Positions 36,701 through 44,482 of a stretch of DNA of 64,000 nt are shown in pieces. Every line of letters begins with the position of its first letter. The stretch's first letter is position 1. The notes under the pieces were generated by a model. The model did no database searches. It was not told the origin of the DNA and saw only the letters and a program-made list of their open reading frames with translations. The stretch spans positions 1 to 64,000 of the forward strand of contig CAMDKI010000002.1 in assembly GCA_945901065.1 (NCBI GenBank), read 5' to 3'. Made by a program: the position numbers and the translations under genes. Source of the DNA: Chitinophaga pinensis. GTDB taxonomy: Bacteria > Bacteroidota > Bacteroidia > Chitinophagales > CAIOSU01.

Positions 36701-39700
36701 CCGAAACATGATACATTGGTAATAACACCAGATACTAATACTGGGTTAACAACATCAATAGTAAAGCTGGTGTAAGCTGTACCTTGACAACCAATGGTTG
36801 GGTTGTAAGAAGTGGTATAGAAGGTATAGCTACCTGTTGAAAGGCTATTGAACAAGAATGCCGTGTTGGTATCAATTGCAACACCACCAGCACCCGGAAC
36901 ACCATCATACAATACAGCCTCTGTAGCTCCTGAACCTTGTGGGGTAACGTTTACTACCAAAAGACCGCATGAATTGTATGTTGAACCACCAGGAAGCGTA
37001 GGTGCTGCCAAAGAAGCTGGCTGAGTAACTACCACTGCTGGCAACTGAACTACACAACTTGGTACACCGTTATCTTTAATGTAAGCATCGTAAGTACCAG
37101 CAGCAAGACCTGTAAAGGTGCCTGATGTTTGGTAAGTGCTACCGCCGTTTATTGAATACTGATAAGCACCAGTACCACCTGCGCCAGTGAAAGTAATAGC
37201 ACCATTGCTAAAGCCTTGACAAGCCGTAACGTTTGTTATCACCCTTGTAGCAGAAAGCACAGTAGCTTGCGATACAGTTGCAGTTGCAGTTGCAGTACAA
37301 GTGTTTGCATCGGTTACAGTTACAGTGTAGCTACCAGCAGCAACACTACTTAAGTCTTGGGAAATTGCACCATTGGTCCAAGCATATCCATAACTAGATG
37401 TGCCGCCTGTTACACCTAAATCAACTGAACCGCTAGCAGCACCGAAACAAGTAGCACTTGTAGTAGCAGTAATAGAAGCAGTTAAAGCAGCCGCAGGCTG
37501 AGTAATAGTTACTGGAGTAGAGTTTGTACAATCATTGGCATCTTTCACCCTAAGCGTATAGTTGCCTGCCGCAAGGCCAGAGAAGGTACCAGATGCGCCG
37601 TATGCACCCGCATTGATTGCGTAAGTGTATCCTGCAGAACCACCTGAACCGCTAATGGTAACCGAACCAGTACTTGCACCGAAACAACCTACGTTAGTAA
37701 TAGTACCTACATTTATAGATACGCCAGATGCAGGTTGAGTAACCGTTCTATTGGCAGTAGTTGTGCAACCGTTGGCATCGGTAACAGTTACCGTGTAGCT
37801 GCCAGAAGATAGCGTTGAAATATCTTGTGATGTAGCAGTGTTGCTCCATACATAAGTATATGTTGTAGTACCACCAGTTACGGTCAAATCAATACTACCA
37901 TTGCTACCTGAGAAACAACTTACAGGAACAAAAGTACTTGACGCAGACAAGGCCGCTGCTGGCTGAGTGATAGTAGTCGAAGTAGAAACCGTACAGCTAT
38001 TTGCATCGGTAACAGTTACGCTATATGCTCCAGCGGCACGGCTTGTAATATCCTCGGTTGATAGGCCACCGGTCCAAGCATAAGTTTTAGTACCTGTGCC
38101 ACCGCCAACGTTAATGTTGATAGCACCAGTGCTTGCACCAAAACACAACACCTGAGTTACTGAACCTACGCTAGCTGTTAGCTGCGTAGGTTGGGTAATA
38201 GTGGTTGATGCTGAAGAGTTACAACCGTTAGCATCGGTTACAGTAACCGAAATCAATCCTTGGCTAAGCGAAGTTGCACTGTATGCACCCGCGCCAACAC
38301 CAAAGCTCAAATCACCATTTGACCATTCCAAATCGTAAGGAGCAGTACCGCCACCGATAGTTACAGTAGCAGTACCATTATTTCCACCGAAGCAAGAAAC
38401 ATTGGTTTGAGCAGATATACTTGCAGTTGGGCTACCAGCATCGGTTACGTTTACACTGCTAGTAGCAGTACAACCGCTACCATCGGTAACTGTTACGGCA
38501 TAGTTTCCTGAAGGAACTGCGCTCTTACATGCTGCTGCACCGCCACCTGACCATGCATAGGTGTAGCTACCACTGCCACCACTTGCCAAAATACAAGCAG
38601 TACCATTTGACGAACCACAAGTTGATTGGATAGTACCACCACCTGTTGATAGCGCTATAGAACTTACAATAGTAACAGCAGTGCTTCCTTCGGTGCCTGC
38701 GCAACCTTGTGCACTTATTGAACGGAAATAGTAAGTACCGGTAGCGGTTACGTTACGAGAGGTAGCTGGAGTAGCAGTGCTAGTTCCACCTGAAGTAGTA
38801 TTCTGCCAGTAAACAGTACCACCTGCACCACCCGATGCGGTTAGGGTAGCCGAACCATTACAACCAATACCACCACCAGAAACCGTTACGGCTGCAGGTA
38901 CAGCATTGATAGTGACAGCTGTGCTACCTTCTGTGCCCCAACATCCGGCAGCACTGCGCGAGCGGAAGTAGTAAGTACCTGATGCACTTACTGCTTGGCT
39001 GCTTGATGCAGTAGCAGTGCTAGTTCCGCCAGAGGTAGTGTTTTGCCAGTAAATTGTACCGCCAGCACCACCTGATGCAGTCAAAGTTTGAGTACCATTG
39101 GTACAATATGTACCACCGCCTGAAACAGTGGTTACGGCAGGTACAGCATTAATGGTAACGGTTACGCTACCTTCAGGTCCCCAACAGTTACCGCTGTATG
39201 AACGGAAATAATAAGTGCCACTAGCGCTTACGCTTTGACTTGTAGAAGCCGTAGCTGTGCTAGTACCACCAGCAGTAGTACCTTGGTAGTATATAGTTCC
39301 GCCTGCACCACCTGAGGCAGTAAGTGTAATCGAACCGCCACACTGCGTAGTTGCACTTGGTGAAACAGTTACCGCTGCCGGAACGGAGTTAAAGATTGCC
39401 ACAGTGTTGGCAGCGTTGCCCCAACATCCAGCGGCACTTAACGAACGGAAGTAGAATGTTCCAGTAGAGCTTACCGATACTGATGCACCGCCAGAAGTAG
39501 TACTTGTACCAGATGGGTTAGTACCTTGGAAATAAATAGTACCACCTGAACCGCCTGAAGCAGCTAGGGTAGTTGAGCCGCCGCAGAATGTGCCGCCGCC
39601 AGATATAGATGTAATATCGCCAGGAACAGCGTTAATGGTAACAGCAGAGCTACCTTGTGGACCAAAACATCCAGCTGCGCTGCGAGAATTAAAATAATAG

Positions 39701-40887
39701 GTACCCGAAGAAGATACAGTTTGACTGGTTGATGCTGTAGCTGTACTAGTGCCACCAGAGGTAGTATTCTGCCAGTAGATAGTACCGCCGGCACCGCCTG
39801 AAGCAGTTAGTGTTTGAGTACCACCACAAGTAGTAGTACCACCGTTTACAGTTACCGCTGCAGGAACTGGATTGATGGTAACTGTTTGGCTACCCTCAGG
39901 ACCCCAACAGCCTGCTGCAGTTCTAGCACGGAAATAATAAGTGCCTGACGCGCTTACTGATTGGCTGCTGGCTGCAGTAGCTGTGCTTGTGCCGCCAGAA
40001 GTAGTACCTTGATAGTATATAGTACCACCACTACCACCCGAAGCATTGAGTGTAACAGAGCCACCGCACTGTGTAGTACCACCGGTTACGGTAGTAGCAC
40101 CAGCATCTGGGTTGATGGTAATTGAAACACCAGCACTTTGCGTACCCCAACATCCGCTCGCACTGCGTGGGCGTAGGTAGTATGTGCCAGTTCCAGCTGT
40201 GTAAGTGGCACCTGAACCCAAAGCAGTACTAGTACCGCCAGAGGTATTCTGCCAATACCAAGTATAACCTGTTGGAGGTGTACCAACGCGAGTAAGTGTC
40301 ATTGTACTACCTGCACTAGCGCACTGGCTTCCACCGCCGGTAGGCGTGCCTGGAGCAGCCGCTGTAAACTCGGCCAATCTTAACACCGCCGATGTGCCAG
40401 TGAAATCATGCCCCTGGCAGTTATAGCGGTTTACAACAGCAAGGTGATTACCAGTGTAGGTTGACGTAAAATAAATAGACGCAGTATTACCTACACAGTC
40501 ATTCCCGTTGTCATCGTTGTAAGCACGTACAGTCCAACCCGGGTTTTCGTCGTATACGGTAAGTTGAGTATCGAACGAGCTACCGCAAGTAATTACAGCA
40601 TAAGTAATGCCGCTGTATGCATAGAAATAGTTGAACGTACCGCTACCAACCGATTGGCTGGGCGAAGCCGTACCACAAGGAATGTTTTGAGGTGCACTCT
40701 GGAAATATGTAGTACCTTGACCCGCCCAGCTACATTGGGCTTGGAGTTGATTAGTAGGTACCACAAACAACAAGAGCAGGAATGCGATTCCTGCTAAGAC
40801 CGAAAAGGTTTTTTTCGTTCTAGTTAATTTTTCCGGCCACGATGGCGGGGCTGTGGTTACAACCGAGAATAAGTTAACGTTTCTCAT
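30718..40887 (-). CDS. Giant T9SS-exported adhesin-like protein with SprB-like repeats
   Basis: About 3,389 residues from ATG at 40887; an earlier TTG at 40923 adds 12 residues. Order: long signal peptide ending NQLQAQ; N-terminal beta domain; seven ~80-aa Ig-like repeats (GGAGGTIYWQNTTSGGTSTA type); about ten SprB/PF13573-like repeats (CFGGNNGTATVTIGGG...VTVTDANGC); a beta-helix-like segment; a ~325-residue Gly-rich stretch; Ig/PKD-like domains; a WTGNTNDNWNVTTNWS module; a PKD domain (YSWSFGDG); and a C-terminal T9SS domain ending KKIFLTSDN. SprB itself is the gliding adhesin of Flavobacterium. A surface adhesin or matrix role is inferred. Single gene with its own terminator. Confidence 0.9.
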   Translation of the reverse strand: MRNVNLFSVVTTAPPSWPEKLTRTKKTFSVLAGIAFLLLLFVVPTNQLQAQCSWAGQGTTYFQSAPQNIPCGTASPSQSVGSGTFNYFYAYSGITYAVITCGSSFDTQLTVYDENPGWTVRAYNDDNGNDCVGNTASIYFTSTYTGNHLAVVNRYNCQGHDFTGTSAVLRLAEFTAAAPGTPTGGGSQCASAGSTMTLTRVGTPPTGYTWYWQNTSGGTSTALGSGATYTAGTGTYYLRPRSASGCWGTQSAGVSITINPDAGATTVTGGTTQCGGSVTLNASGGSGGTIYYQGTTSGGTSTATAASSQSVSASGTYYFRARTAAGCWGPEGSQTVTINPVPAAVTVNGGTTTCGGTQTLTASGGAGGTIYWQNTTSGGTSTATASTSQTVSSSGTYYFNSRSAAGCFGPQGSSAVTINAVPGDITSISGGGTFCGGSTTLAASGGSGGTIYFQGTNPSGTSTTSGGASVSVSSTGTFYFRSLSAAGCWGNAANTVAIFNSVPAAVTVSPSATTQCGGSITLTASGGAGGTIYYQGTTAGGTSTATASTSQSVSASGTYYFRSYSGNCWGPEGSVTVTINAVPAVTTVSGGGTYCTNGTQTLTASGGAGGTIYWQNTTSGGTSTATASSSQAVSASGTYYFRSRSAAGCWGTEGSTAVTINAVPAAVTVSGGGIGCNGSATLTASGGAGGTVYWQNTTSGGTSTATPATSRNVTATGTYYFRSISAQGCAGTEGSTAVTIVSSIALSTGGGTIQSTCGSSNGTACILASGGSGSYTYAWSGGGAAACKSAVPSGNYAVTVTDGSGCTATSSVNVTDAGSPTASISAQTNVSCFGGNNGTATVTIGGGTAPYDLEWSNGDLSFGVGAGAYSATSLSQGLISVTVTDANGCNSSASTTITQPTQLTASVGSVTQVLCFGASTGAININVGGGTGTKTYAWTGGLSTEDITSRAAGAYSVTVTDANSCTVSTSTTITQPAAALSASSTFVPVSCFSGSNGSIDLTVTGGTTTYTYVWSNTATSQDISTLSSGSYTVTVTDANGCTTTANRTVTQPASGVSINVGTITNVGCFGASTGSVTISGSGGSAGYTYAINAGAYGASGTFSGLAAGNYTLRVKDANDCTNSTPVTITQPAAALTASITATTSATCFGAASGSVDLGVTGGTSSYGYAWTNGAISQDLSSVAAGSYTVTVTDANTCTATATATVSQATVLSATRVITNVTACQGFSNGAITFTGAGGTGAYQYSINGGSTYQTSGTFTGLAAGTYDAYIKDNGVPSCVVQLPAVVVTQPASLAAPTLPGGSTYNSCGLLVVNVTPQGSGATEAVLYDGVPGAGGVAIDTNTAFLFNSLSTGSYTFYTTSYNPTIGCQGTAYTSFTIDVVNPVLVSGVITNVSCFGAGNGAVNITPSGGTPPYTYSWSNGASTQDLNAVGGASYNVVVTDAQGCFNIGSFRVVEYAPVAATLDFNIANGYGIRCFQDSSTTINVVTTGGDGNYTYNWNDGSTSGNRTDVYAGSFQVTVADGQGCSVVKNATLFQPPVLNVSTQISYQCSGGGYSSATVQLITAGGVSPFEYRRNGGSYQVSNTFSNLFDGSVDTFYVRDANNCITIVNNTVTLPTAGSPITSCDFIYVAPSNEGGDVNNAGTPDCPTTLAQAMNLVSGTRTYVRMLGGASQYFYSSPVELVNNVNIEGGYVRDLSGNWVKTTNAATVINFANAYVVPSPGIGIYAGITSTGKSNWTFSDATVNVQLTGAVGTQDGNGRSVYGLLINSSSQNYTLSNLQINVGNASSGANGTQGSAGGNGVNGGDGTAGQFIQDNTGGAGPFAACCGGGDGGTGGNAGGTTGGVGAVDPGPRTNGSVSQCSPVGSSTAQGGGAGGSGGHGGSTGTTAVYNGMNGARGGGGGRITGCSYSANGATVATNSSTGLTWYFYSQPQPAPVVSGVDGNDGSNGGNATVSYSSGSPATSSFGQYFVPALGADGGVGYGGSGGSGGGGTGAVIVDGRSGTPSFLNIVRGSGGGAGGGGGEGGAGGDGGGGGGAAFGVYVSSNSRTGASLTSVIVNSLGTAGTGGTGAIGGNGGIGGFGGQGGPAMSDTQLGVVLTSPAGNGGNGGNGGNGGRGQDGGNGSAQGIYYGGVAAPTQTAAGTNGTVTVSTIKACTNSIIPITKTSPDSWTITGGSFVRDLTSSTSSYTTASDTAAVFYTTTGNKSVSVGATSFPGFIKVTGTRSAPVITSAPYASRCEGSTINLTTSTVGVQYRWTLSNVDSPEVILSVLTGPSITNLITADAGTYIIRLQVREECCGWSIPTYATALVTPLPDSITTITGLSSVCANQTGVTFSAPLSTFASANVNTTTGYKWQLPAGASATSAGGLNGFVSGGNINITVTFGTNSGNVIVTPSNACGDGPSTTKAVTIAPTPVITGISGGTAICTGSSQILSPVVTGAPSYTYAWSNGATTPTITVSPASTTTYTVTVTNGSCSAVASKTITVTALPAAAGAITGMSSVYYGQSSVGYSIASVANAVSYTWTVPAGATITSGQGTTSIVVNFGSALSGNVTVTPVNGTCNGTAASKFVTIGTAPFIWTGNTNDNWNVTTNWSTSTVPTAANSVLIPTGRPNYPSSYSAAPVANDLVIETGASVTIETGFDMNLGGTVYVNAGGTLAFGPSIAAVTPKLFVAGNWVMNGIVTPNQGEVSFDGATAQTLQGTTNFYSLNINNSNGASVTSGMMYVGGGLELDLGTFTTNNLVTIKSSATGTGWVDNFSPGMTGTLSGDIIMQRFFAAAAQSTAFHYISSPVNNANVATQLSELSLYGPNGGQVIPIATCDPNNVAGTSPYGSLFEWREDAAFLYSCNQSGWHVRSSGTLTNGRGYAGIVRRNTDFTLDVKGTANTGTVAYNSLDNTTAIGDGWHLVSNPYPSPIEWNVPSAGFIGAAHFWQSSGSYTGTYQPQLSGTGYLIPSMQGFFIQTTGAGPTNFVLDNTDRRTGDATFNRQANWYDHILNVELAGNNFADRTTVYFGADCSDAFDNLYDAQKKESRAGQPTLYTRIANYPKLVGINGLPTDDSKVVSVPMGLIAGTAGTYTFTFADMNTFGASALIFLEDTKTGAIQNMRANDTYTFTSTLSDDPERFIIHFYPPAAITTADGDCEGLNGTINVDLGVFNVGGTQLTWDSYELTDANGTVISSNTNVNGTISMVSIPAGSYGLNLEIQGYQTSETIIIGAPAPVDAAYAAGFSQAYTQAILEFLNQSVNATDYSWSFGDGVTSNLSNPTHIYTQPGIYDVTLVANSDDCSDTYTSKVEVLEVAVGLPNTSDANPMVNISSYQDVITLGFLNLKDPSVQVDIFDLSGRKIIETLSLETSQSSHQIKMSQIASGYYFVRVTGADTYADKKIFLTSDN
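34500..35500 (-). repeat. Gly-rich low-complexity segment of the giant protein
   Basis: Roughly residues 1815-2140 are dominated by GG-x and GGxGG triplets such as GGNGGNGGNGGRGQDGG. It is encoded by imperfect ACC/GCC/GCC repeats on the plus strand and lies between a beta-helix-like region and the PKD-like domains. Confidence 0.85.
36020..38650 (-). repeat. SprB-like repeat array (about ten copies)
   Basis: Units of about 75-80 residues with the pattern CFG-(A/G)xxGxxxxxxxGGT..YxWSNG...G.YxVTVTDANGC...ITQP. Individual copies have diverged. Confidence 0.85.
38650..40360 (-). repeat. Seven-copy ~80-residue Ig-like repeat array
   Basis: Seven units with CGG-xxTLTASGGAGGTIYWQ, GTYYFRSRSAAGCWG and AVTINAVP. 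The neighbouring copies stay similar at DNA level, so recombination between them is plausible. Confidence 0.88.
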
Positions 40888-41470
40888 AAAAAAAATTGTT
40901 TTTGGGGCTACCTTCTTTCTCAACCTTCGTTGTTCCTTTTGTCCAGTTGTTGGTAAACAGAAATTTGGTAAATTCTAAAATACGGCTCAATTTATAAACA
41001 ATTTAACACTTTGTCAAGACTCAGTGTCTATTAATTAGTAACTAAATTAAAAATGTTCATTAAACAATACAGCAACTATCGGTAAAAACACGTACAGGCA
41101 GCTATACGATAATGGCTAAATTTTGTTTCACTGCAAAAAAAATATTTGGAGCTAAAACCTCAAACCACGCGGCAACATTCACTTTTTTAAAATGGTGCCT
41201 CTTTTTACATCAGCATCATTTTGCAATCACCTAATAGAAAGCGAACGTATTAATGTTAAAAGGTTTCTTCTCGAATAGCAAATTAAGAAGATAATGTCAC
41301 CTTGTCAACTATATTTTATACACAATGTTAGTTACCCACCCAAAACACATTATAATAAACTTTATTAAGCTCGCTAAATCAATCCTTTTAGCGCCTTAAA
41401 AATCCTAATTTTAGTAAAATATTTAAGTGTTATGGTTCTGTAAATTTATCTATCGAGGCGATAAAGAAAT
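40888..41470. other. AT-rich intergenic region, promoter of the giant gene
   Basis: About 580 bases without a credible ORF. On the minus strand TTGACA then TAAATTG about 20 bases later (near 40990-41020) is a weak promoter candidate for the giant gene. Nothing else is recognised. Confidence 0.4.
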
Positions 41471-41507
41471 AAAAACAAAAGGCCGCATCATGAAGATACG
41501 GCCTTTT
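41471..41507 (-). terminator. Terminator of the tRNA-like RNA gene
   Basis: GGCCG and CGGCC with an inner ATC/GAT stem, followed on the minus strand by TTTTGTTTTTATTT. It lies 23 bases past the 3' end of the tRNA-like sequence and no other minus-strand gene ends here. Confidence 0.75.
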
Positions 41508-41529
41508 GCCATTAATGAAACCCGCTATG

Positions 41530-41655
41530 CTGTTGGGGAAGGATTCGAACCTTCATGAGGTGGTTAGTCTCTGGTTTGCAAGCAAATCCAGGATTTGTTC
41601 CAAGCTCCTCACCCCCGGGACGGGAGGGCACGTCTGCCTGTTTCATCACCCAACA
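41530..41655 (-). ncRNA. tRNA-like RNA with aberrant anticodon region and giant variable arm
   Basis: 126 nt. Canonical parts: 7-bp acceptor (TGTTGGG with CCCAACA), positions 8-9 TG, a 3-bp D-stem with an 11-base AAACAGGCAGA loop containing the G18-G19 pair, and a perfect T-arm (GAAGG, loop TTCGAAT, CCTTC). The anticodon position instead holds a GC-rich hairpin (CCCTC, CCGTCCC, GGGGG) lacking U33. A 5-bp variable stem (TGAGG/CCTCA) encloses about 46 nt that form further hairpins (CAAATCC/GGATTTG; TTTGC/GCAAA). CCA is not encoded. It could be an unusual tRNA, a decayed tRNA, or a known RNA family I cannot name. Confidence 0.65.
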
Positions 41656-41680
41656 ATTTAATTTGTGGTAAACTGGTTGA

Positions 41681-41722
41681 TTGGCTATTGGTTATTCGTT
41701 ATTGGTTATTGGTTATTCGTTA
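41681..41722 (+). repeat. Heptamer tandem repeat, TTSGYTA-type x6
   Basis: Six 7-base units: TTGGCTA, TTGGTTA, TTCGTTA, TTGGTTA, TTGGTTA, TTCGTTA. They lie between the tRNA-like gene and the Lrp regulator. Confidence 0.9.
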
Positions 41723-41878
41723 TTGAATTGCCAATAAATCAATCAACTAATCAATTAACTGAAACAAATTTAATACCTTATACCTTTCCTTGCAATATTT
41801 TGTTTCTTTTTTAAAAAAGTTTAGCATATTTTTATAAAATAGCACTTTTTAAAGAAAATAAGCTAAATCTGAGTATCT

Positions 41879-42358
41879 ATGGCCGCCCAAAATTTAGAAA
41901 TTGACAAACTAGATATGGAAATACTTTCCATATTGATGAGCGATGCACAAATTCCGTTTACCGAAATAGCCAAAAAAGTGTTCGTTTCTGGGGGTACCGT
42001 GCACGTAAGGGTAAAGAAACTTACCGATATGGGACTCATAAAAGGTAGCCAAGTAAACATTGAACCCGAAATATTGGGTTATGGACTTACTGCCTTTATT
42101 GGTATTTTCCTTAACAAAAGCTCCATGTACGACAGCGTGGTTGATGCACTTAAGGCCATACCTGAGGTAGTGGGTTGCAACTATACTACTGGCACTTATA
42201 GTATGTTTGTGAAAATACTGTGCCGCGATACCAACCACCTTAAAAAAGTACTGCACGATAAATTGCAATATATAGAGGGTATTAACCGAACGGAGACCTT
42301 AATTTCGCTGGAGGAAAGTATTAATCGCCCGTTGCAACTGCTTAAGGAAAATGACTGA
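41879..42358 (+). CDS. Lrp/AsnC-family transcriptional regulator
   Basis: A 159-residue regulator. The N-terminal helix-turn-helix is LDMEILSILMSDAQIPFTEI with VSGGTVHVRVKKLTDMGLIK. The C-terminal RAM/AsnC ligand-binding domain has YGLTAFIGIFL, VVGCNYTTGTYSMFVKI and the final EGINRTETLISLEES. Lrp proteins sense amino acids as dimers or octamers; the effector is unknown. The last 8 bases overlap the wbqC-like gene. The ATG at 41879 is the first in the frame. Confidence 0.92.
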   Translation: MAAQNLEIDKLDMEILSILMSDAQIPFTEIAKKVFVSGGTVHVRVKKLTDMGLIKGSQVNIEPEILGYGLTAFIGIFLNKSSMYDSVVDALKAIPEVVGCNYTTGTYSMFVKILCRDTNHLKKVLHDKLQYIEGINRTETLISLEESINRPLQLLKEND

Positions 42359-43022
42359 GCCCGACCCTACACTTACACAACCATTGCTTATTGATTTGCC
42401 ATACGTTGGTAGCTTGGCTTTTCATGCAATGGTATTGGCACATACACCTATATGTATAGAGGTGTGCGAAAATTTCCAAAAAGCTACTTTCCGGAACCGC
42501 GCCCATATTGTTGGCCCCAACGGTATAGAGCGCTTGAGCATACCTATAGAAGAAGGTAGAGGCTTAAGAAGGCAAATAAACAAAGTGGAGATATCCTACG
42601 CGCACCGCTGGCCCAAGTTGCATTGGGGTGCTTTAGTGGCTGCGTATGGTCGTTCGCCATACTTTGAGTATTACAAGCACGATTTAAAGTCGCTGTTTGA
42701 TGAACCAGGCAAATTATTGTTTGATTTTAATTGGAAGGTAATGCAAACCACTTGGCGTTTGCTAGGCATAAAACCGACTGTTAAATTTACAACCGACTAT
42801 TACAATCCAGCCCCCGAAACATGGCTAGATGCAAGAAATGCCATACACCCCAACCCTGAAAAAGACCATAGCAATGCGCTTGTGAAAATTGCGGAGTACT
42901 ATCAAGTGTTTCAAGATAGGCATGGCTTTTTGGCCAATATGTGTGCCTGGGATTTGCTGTTTAACGAAGGTCCTAATGCAAACAACATACTAAAGCAAAT
43001 GGCCAAGGTACCCAACCCATAA
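42351..43022 (+). CDS. WbqC-family protein
   Basis: A 223-residue WbqC-like protein: LIDLPYVGSLAFHAMVLAH at the start, FRNRAHIVGPNGIERLSIPI, then the HRWPKLHWGALVAAYGRSPY core. The family is linked to O-antigen or glycan loci, but Bacteroidota carry a housekeeping-like copy often near unrelated genes; the biochemical role is not established. It overlaps the Lrp gene by 8 bases. Confidence 0.85.
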   Translation: MTEPDPTLTQPLLIDLPYVGSLAFHAMVLAHTPICIEVCENFQKATFRNRAHIVGPNGIERLSIPIEEGRGLRRQINKVEISYAHRWPKLHWGALVAAYGRSPYFEYYKHDLKSLFDEPGKLLFDFNWKVMQTTWRLLGIKPTVKFTTDYYNPAPETWLDARNAIHPNPEKDHSNALVKIAEYYQVFQDRHGFLANMCAWDLLFNEGPNANNILKQMAKVPNP

Positions 43023-43077
43023 ACCAACACTCCCAAACATCTACCAAAACAAACAAAGGCTATTTTTTTGAGCCGAT

Positions 43078-43199
43078 GTTGAAACACTATGTTGGTAAAT
43101 ACCAATGAAAACACCGTAGGCTTAAAAGGTACGTAATGGGTAGCTTGCAGCATGGGTAATAGTTTGTAGTATTGCAAATGCAGCATGCACCGCCTACGG
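43078..43199. other. Structured or repeat-like intergenic element
   Basis: Within the 311-base gap before the sulfotransferase: GTTGAAACACTATGTTG (43078-43094), found again inverted at 54591-54607; TTGGTA/TACCAA (43092-43105); and CCGTAGGC (43114-43121) pairing with GCCTACGG (43192-43199) around an interior containing TGCAGCATG twice. It resembles an interspersed repeat or folded RNA. No protein is credible here. Confidence 0.45.
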
Positions 43200-43333
43200 A
43201 AACTGCCCAACTATTTTTTATGACAAAATAATGACACGACTGCAATTGTGGGAAACCCAGCGAATAACTTCCGAAGCCCCCTTTCTTATTCATACCGAAT
43301 ATGTAATTTCGTGCCCGAAAGAATGGAGTTTGC

Positions 43334-44482
43334 ATGGCGATAAAGAAATTTGAAACTGCGGTTTCTACCATTTCCGGTAGCTCGTTCCCCAATTTCAGGG
43401 AAATGACCAGAGATGTAAAAATTGACAAGGCATACCGTAGTCGGTACGTGAAGTCAATGCTGGTATCGCTAGCATCTGAGCCATTTAGGTGGGTAGAGAA
43501 TTGGAAGTATGGCGAGGTGGTAAAAAACACTCCAATAACAAAAGACCCAGTGTTTATATTGGGCCATTGGCGCAGCGGCACTACTTACTTGCACAACCTG
43601 CTTAGCCAAGATTTGGAAATGGCTTATGTAACCACCTACCAGAGCGTTTTCCCGAACCAGCTTTTGAGTAGCAGATGGCTTTTCCGTAGTTTAATGAGTG
43701 CCAACATGCCCAAAAGGCGCCCAGCAGATAACGTAGAGCTTAACGCTGACTACCCACAAGAAGAGGAGTTTGCCTTGGGCGATATGAACCCTTACAGCCT
43801 TTACAACTTTTGGTACTTCCCGAAACACACCCGAGAATACTTTGATAAGTTCATTAAGCTAAAAGGCTTTAACAAAGCCGAGCAGCAGCGCTGGAAAAAC
43901 GACTATGAACTGTTTGTAAAAAAGACCTTGGTAAACCAAGCCCCTTCTTCGCGTTTTTTATCGAAAAATCCACCACACACGGGCCGTATACCTAAGTTGC
44001 TAGAGCTTTTTCCGAATGCGAAGTTTATCTACATCTATCGCAACCCAATTTCGGTATTTCTATCAACGCTCAACTTTTTTACCAAAACCATTCCGCCGCT
44101 TCAGTTTCAGGACATTAGCGACCTTGAGATGGAAGATAACATACTGTACGTATATGAGCAGATGCTGAGAAAGTACGAAAGCGACAAGGCAATGATTCCG
44201 GCTGGAAACTTGATTGAATTGAAGTATGAAGACTTTGAGCACGAACCCTTAGTGAACTTAGAGCACATTTACCAACAGCTTAACCTTCCTAATTTTAACA
44301 TCACCAAAGACCGGTTCGTAAAATACATCGATTCGCAGAAGAAATTCAAAGTAAATAAACACCAGATTTCCGACGAAAAAATCGAAAAAATCTATCGTCA
44401 TCTAGGATTTGCAATGGAGCAGTATCAATATAGCGTTCCCGACGACATTGAGATCCTGGCAACCAAGGGTGTTACATTTTAA
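43334..44482 (+). CDS. Sulfotransferase-family protein
   Basis: A 382-residue soluble sulfotransferase using PAPS. The 5'-phosphosulfate loop is GHWRSGTT (77-84) and the 3'-phosphate motif is IYIYRNPISVFLSTLNFF near residue 231. No membrane anchor is seen, so it acts in the cytoplasm or at the inner membrane face. The acceptor (lipid, glycan or metabolite) is unknown. Bacteroidota members have been linked to sulfonolipid or sulfated glycan work, but no partner gene is adjacent. The 3' end overlaps the convergent hydrolase gene by 11 bases. Confidence 0.85.
   Translation: MAIKKFETAVSTISGSSFPNFREMTRDVKIDKAYRSRYVKSMLVSLASEPFRWVENWKYGEVVKNTPITKDPVFILGHWRSGTTYLHNLLSQDLEMAYVTTYQSVFPNQLLSSRWLFRSLMSANMPKRRPADNVELNADYPQEEEFALGDMNPYSLYNFWYFPKHTREYFDKFIKLKGFNKAEQQRWKNDYELFVKKTLVNQAPSSRFLSKNPPHTGRIPKLLELFPNAKFIYIYRNPISVFLSTLNFFTKTIPPLQFQDISDLEMEDNILYVYEQMLRKYESDKAMIPAGNLIELKYEDFEHEPLVNLEHIYQQLNLPNFNITKDRFVKYIDSQKKFKVNKHQISDEKIEKIYRHLGFAMEQYQYSVPDDIEILATKGVTF

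Noticed and set aside
38650..40360. Regularly spaced repeats that might suggest a CRISPR array
   Set aside because: The repeats are in frame, about 240 bp long and encode a recurring Ig-like domain; there are no short direct repeats with unique spacers and no cas genes.
41530..41655. Reading this RNA as an ordinary tRNA-Leu, tRNA-Cys or tmRNA
   Set aside because: The D-loop recalls tRNA-Leu and a TTGCAAA string recalls a Cys anticodon loop, but neither gives a pairable 5-bp anticodon stem in the right place; tmRNA is far longer and has a tag ORF.
43087..43581. 164-residue open frame on the minus strand
   Set aside because: It is antisense to the sulfotransferase and the intergenic element, with no family features; the plus-strand gene explains the region.
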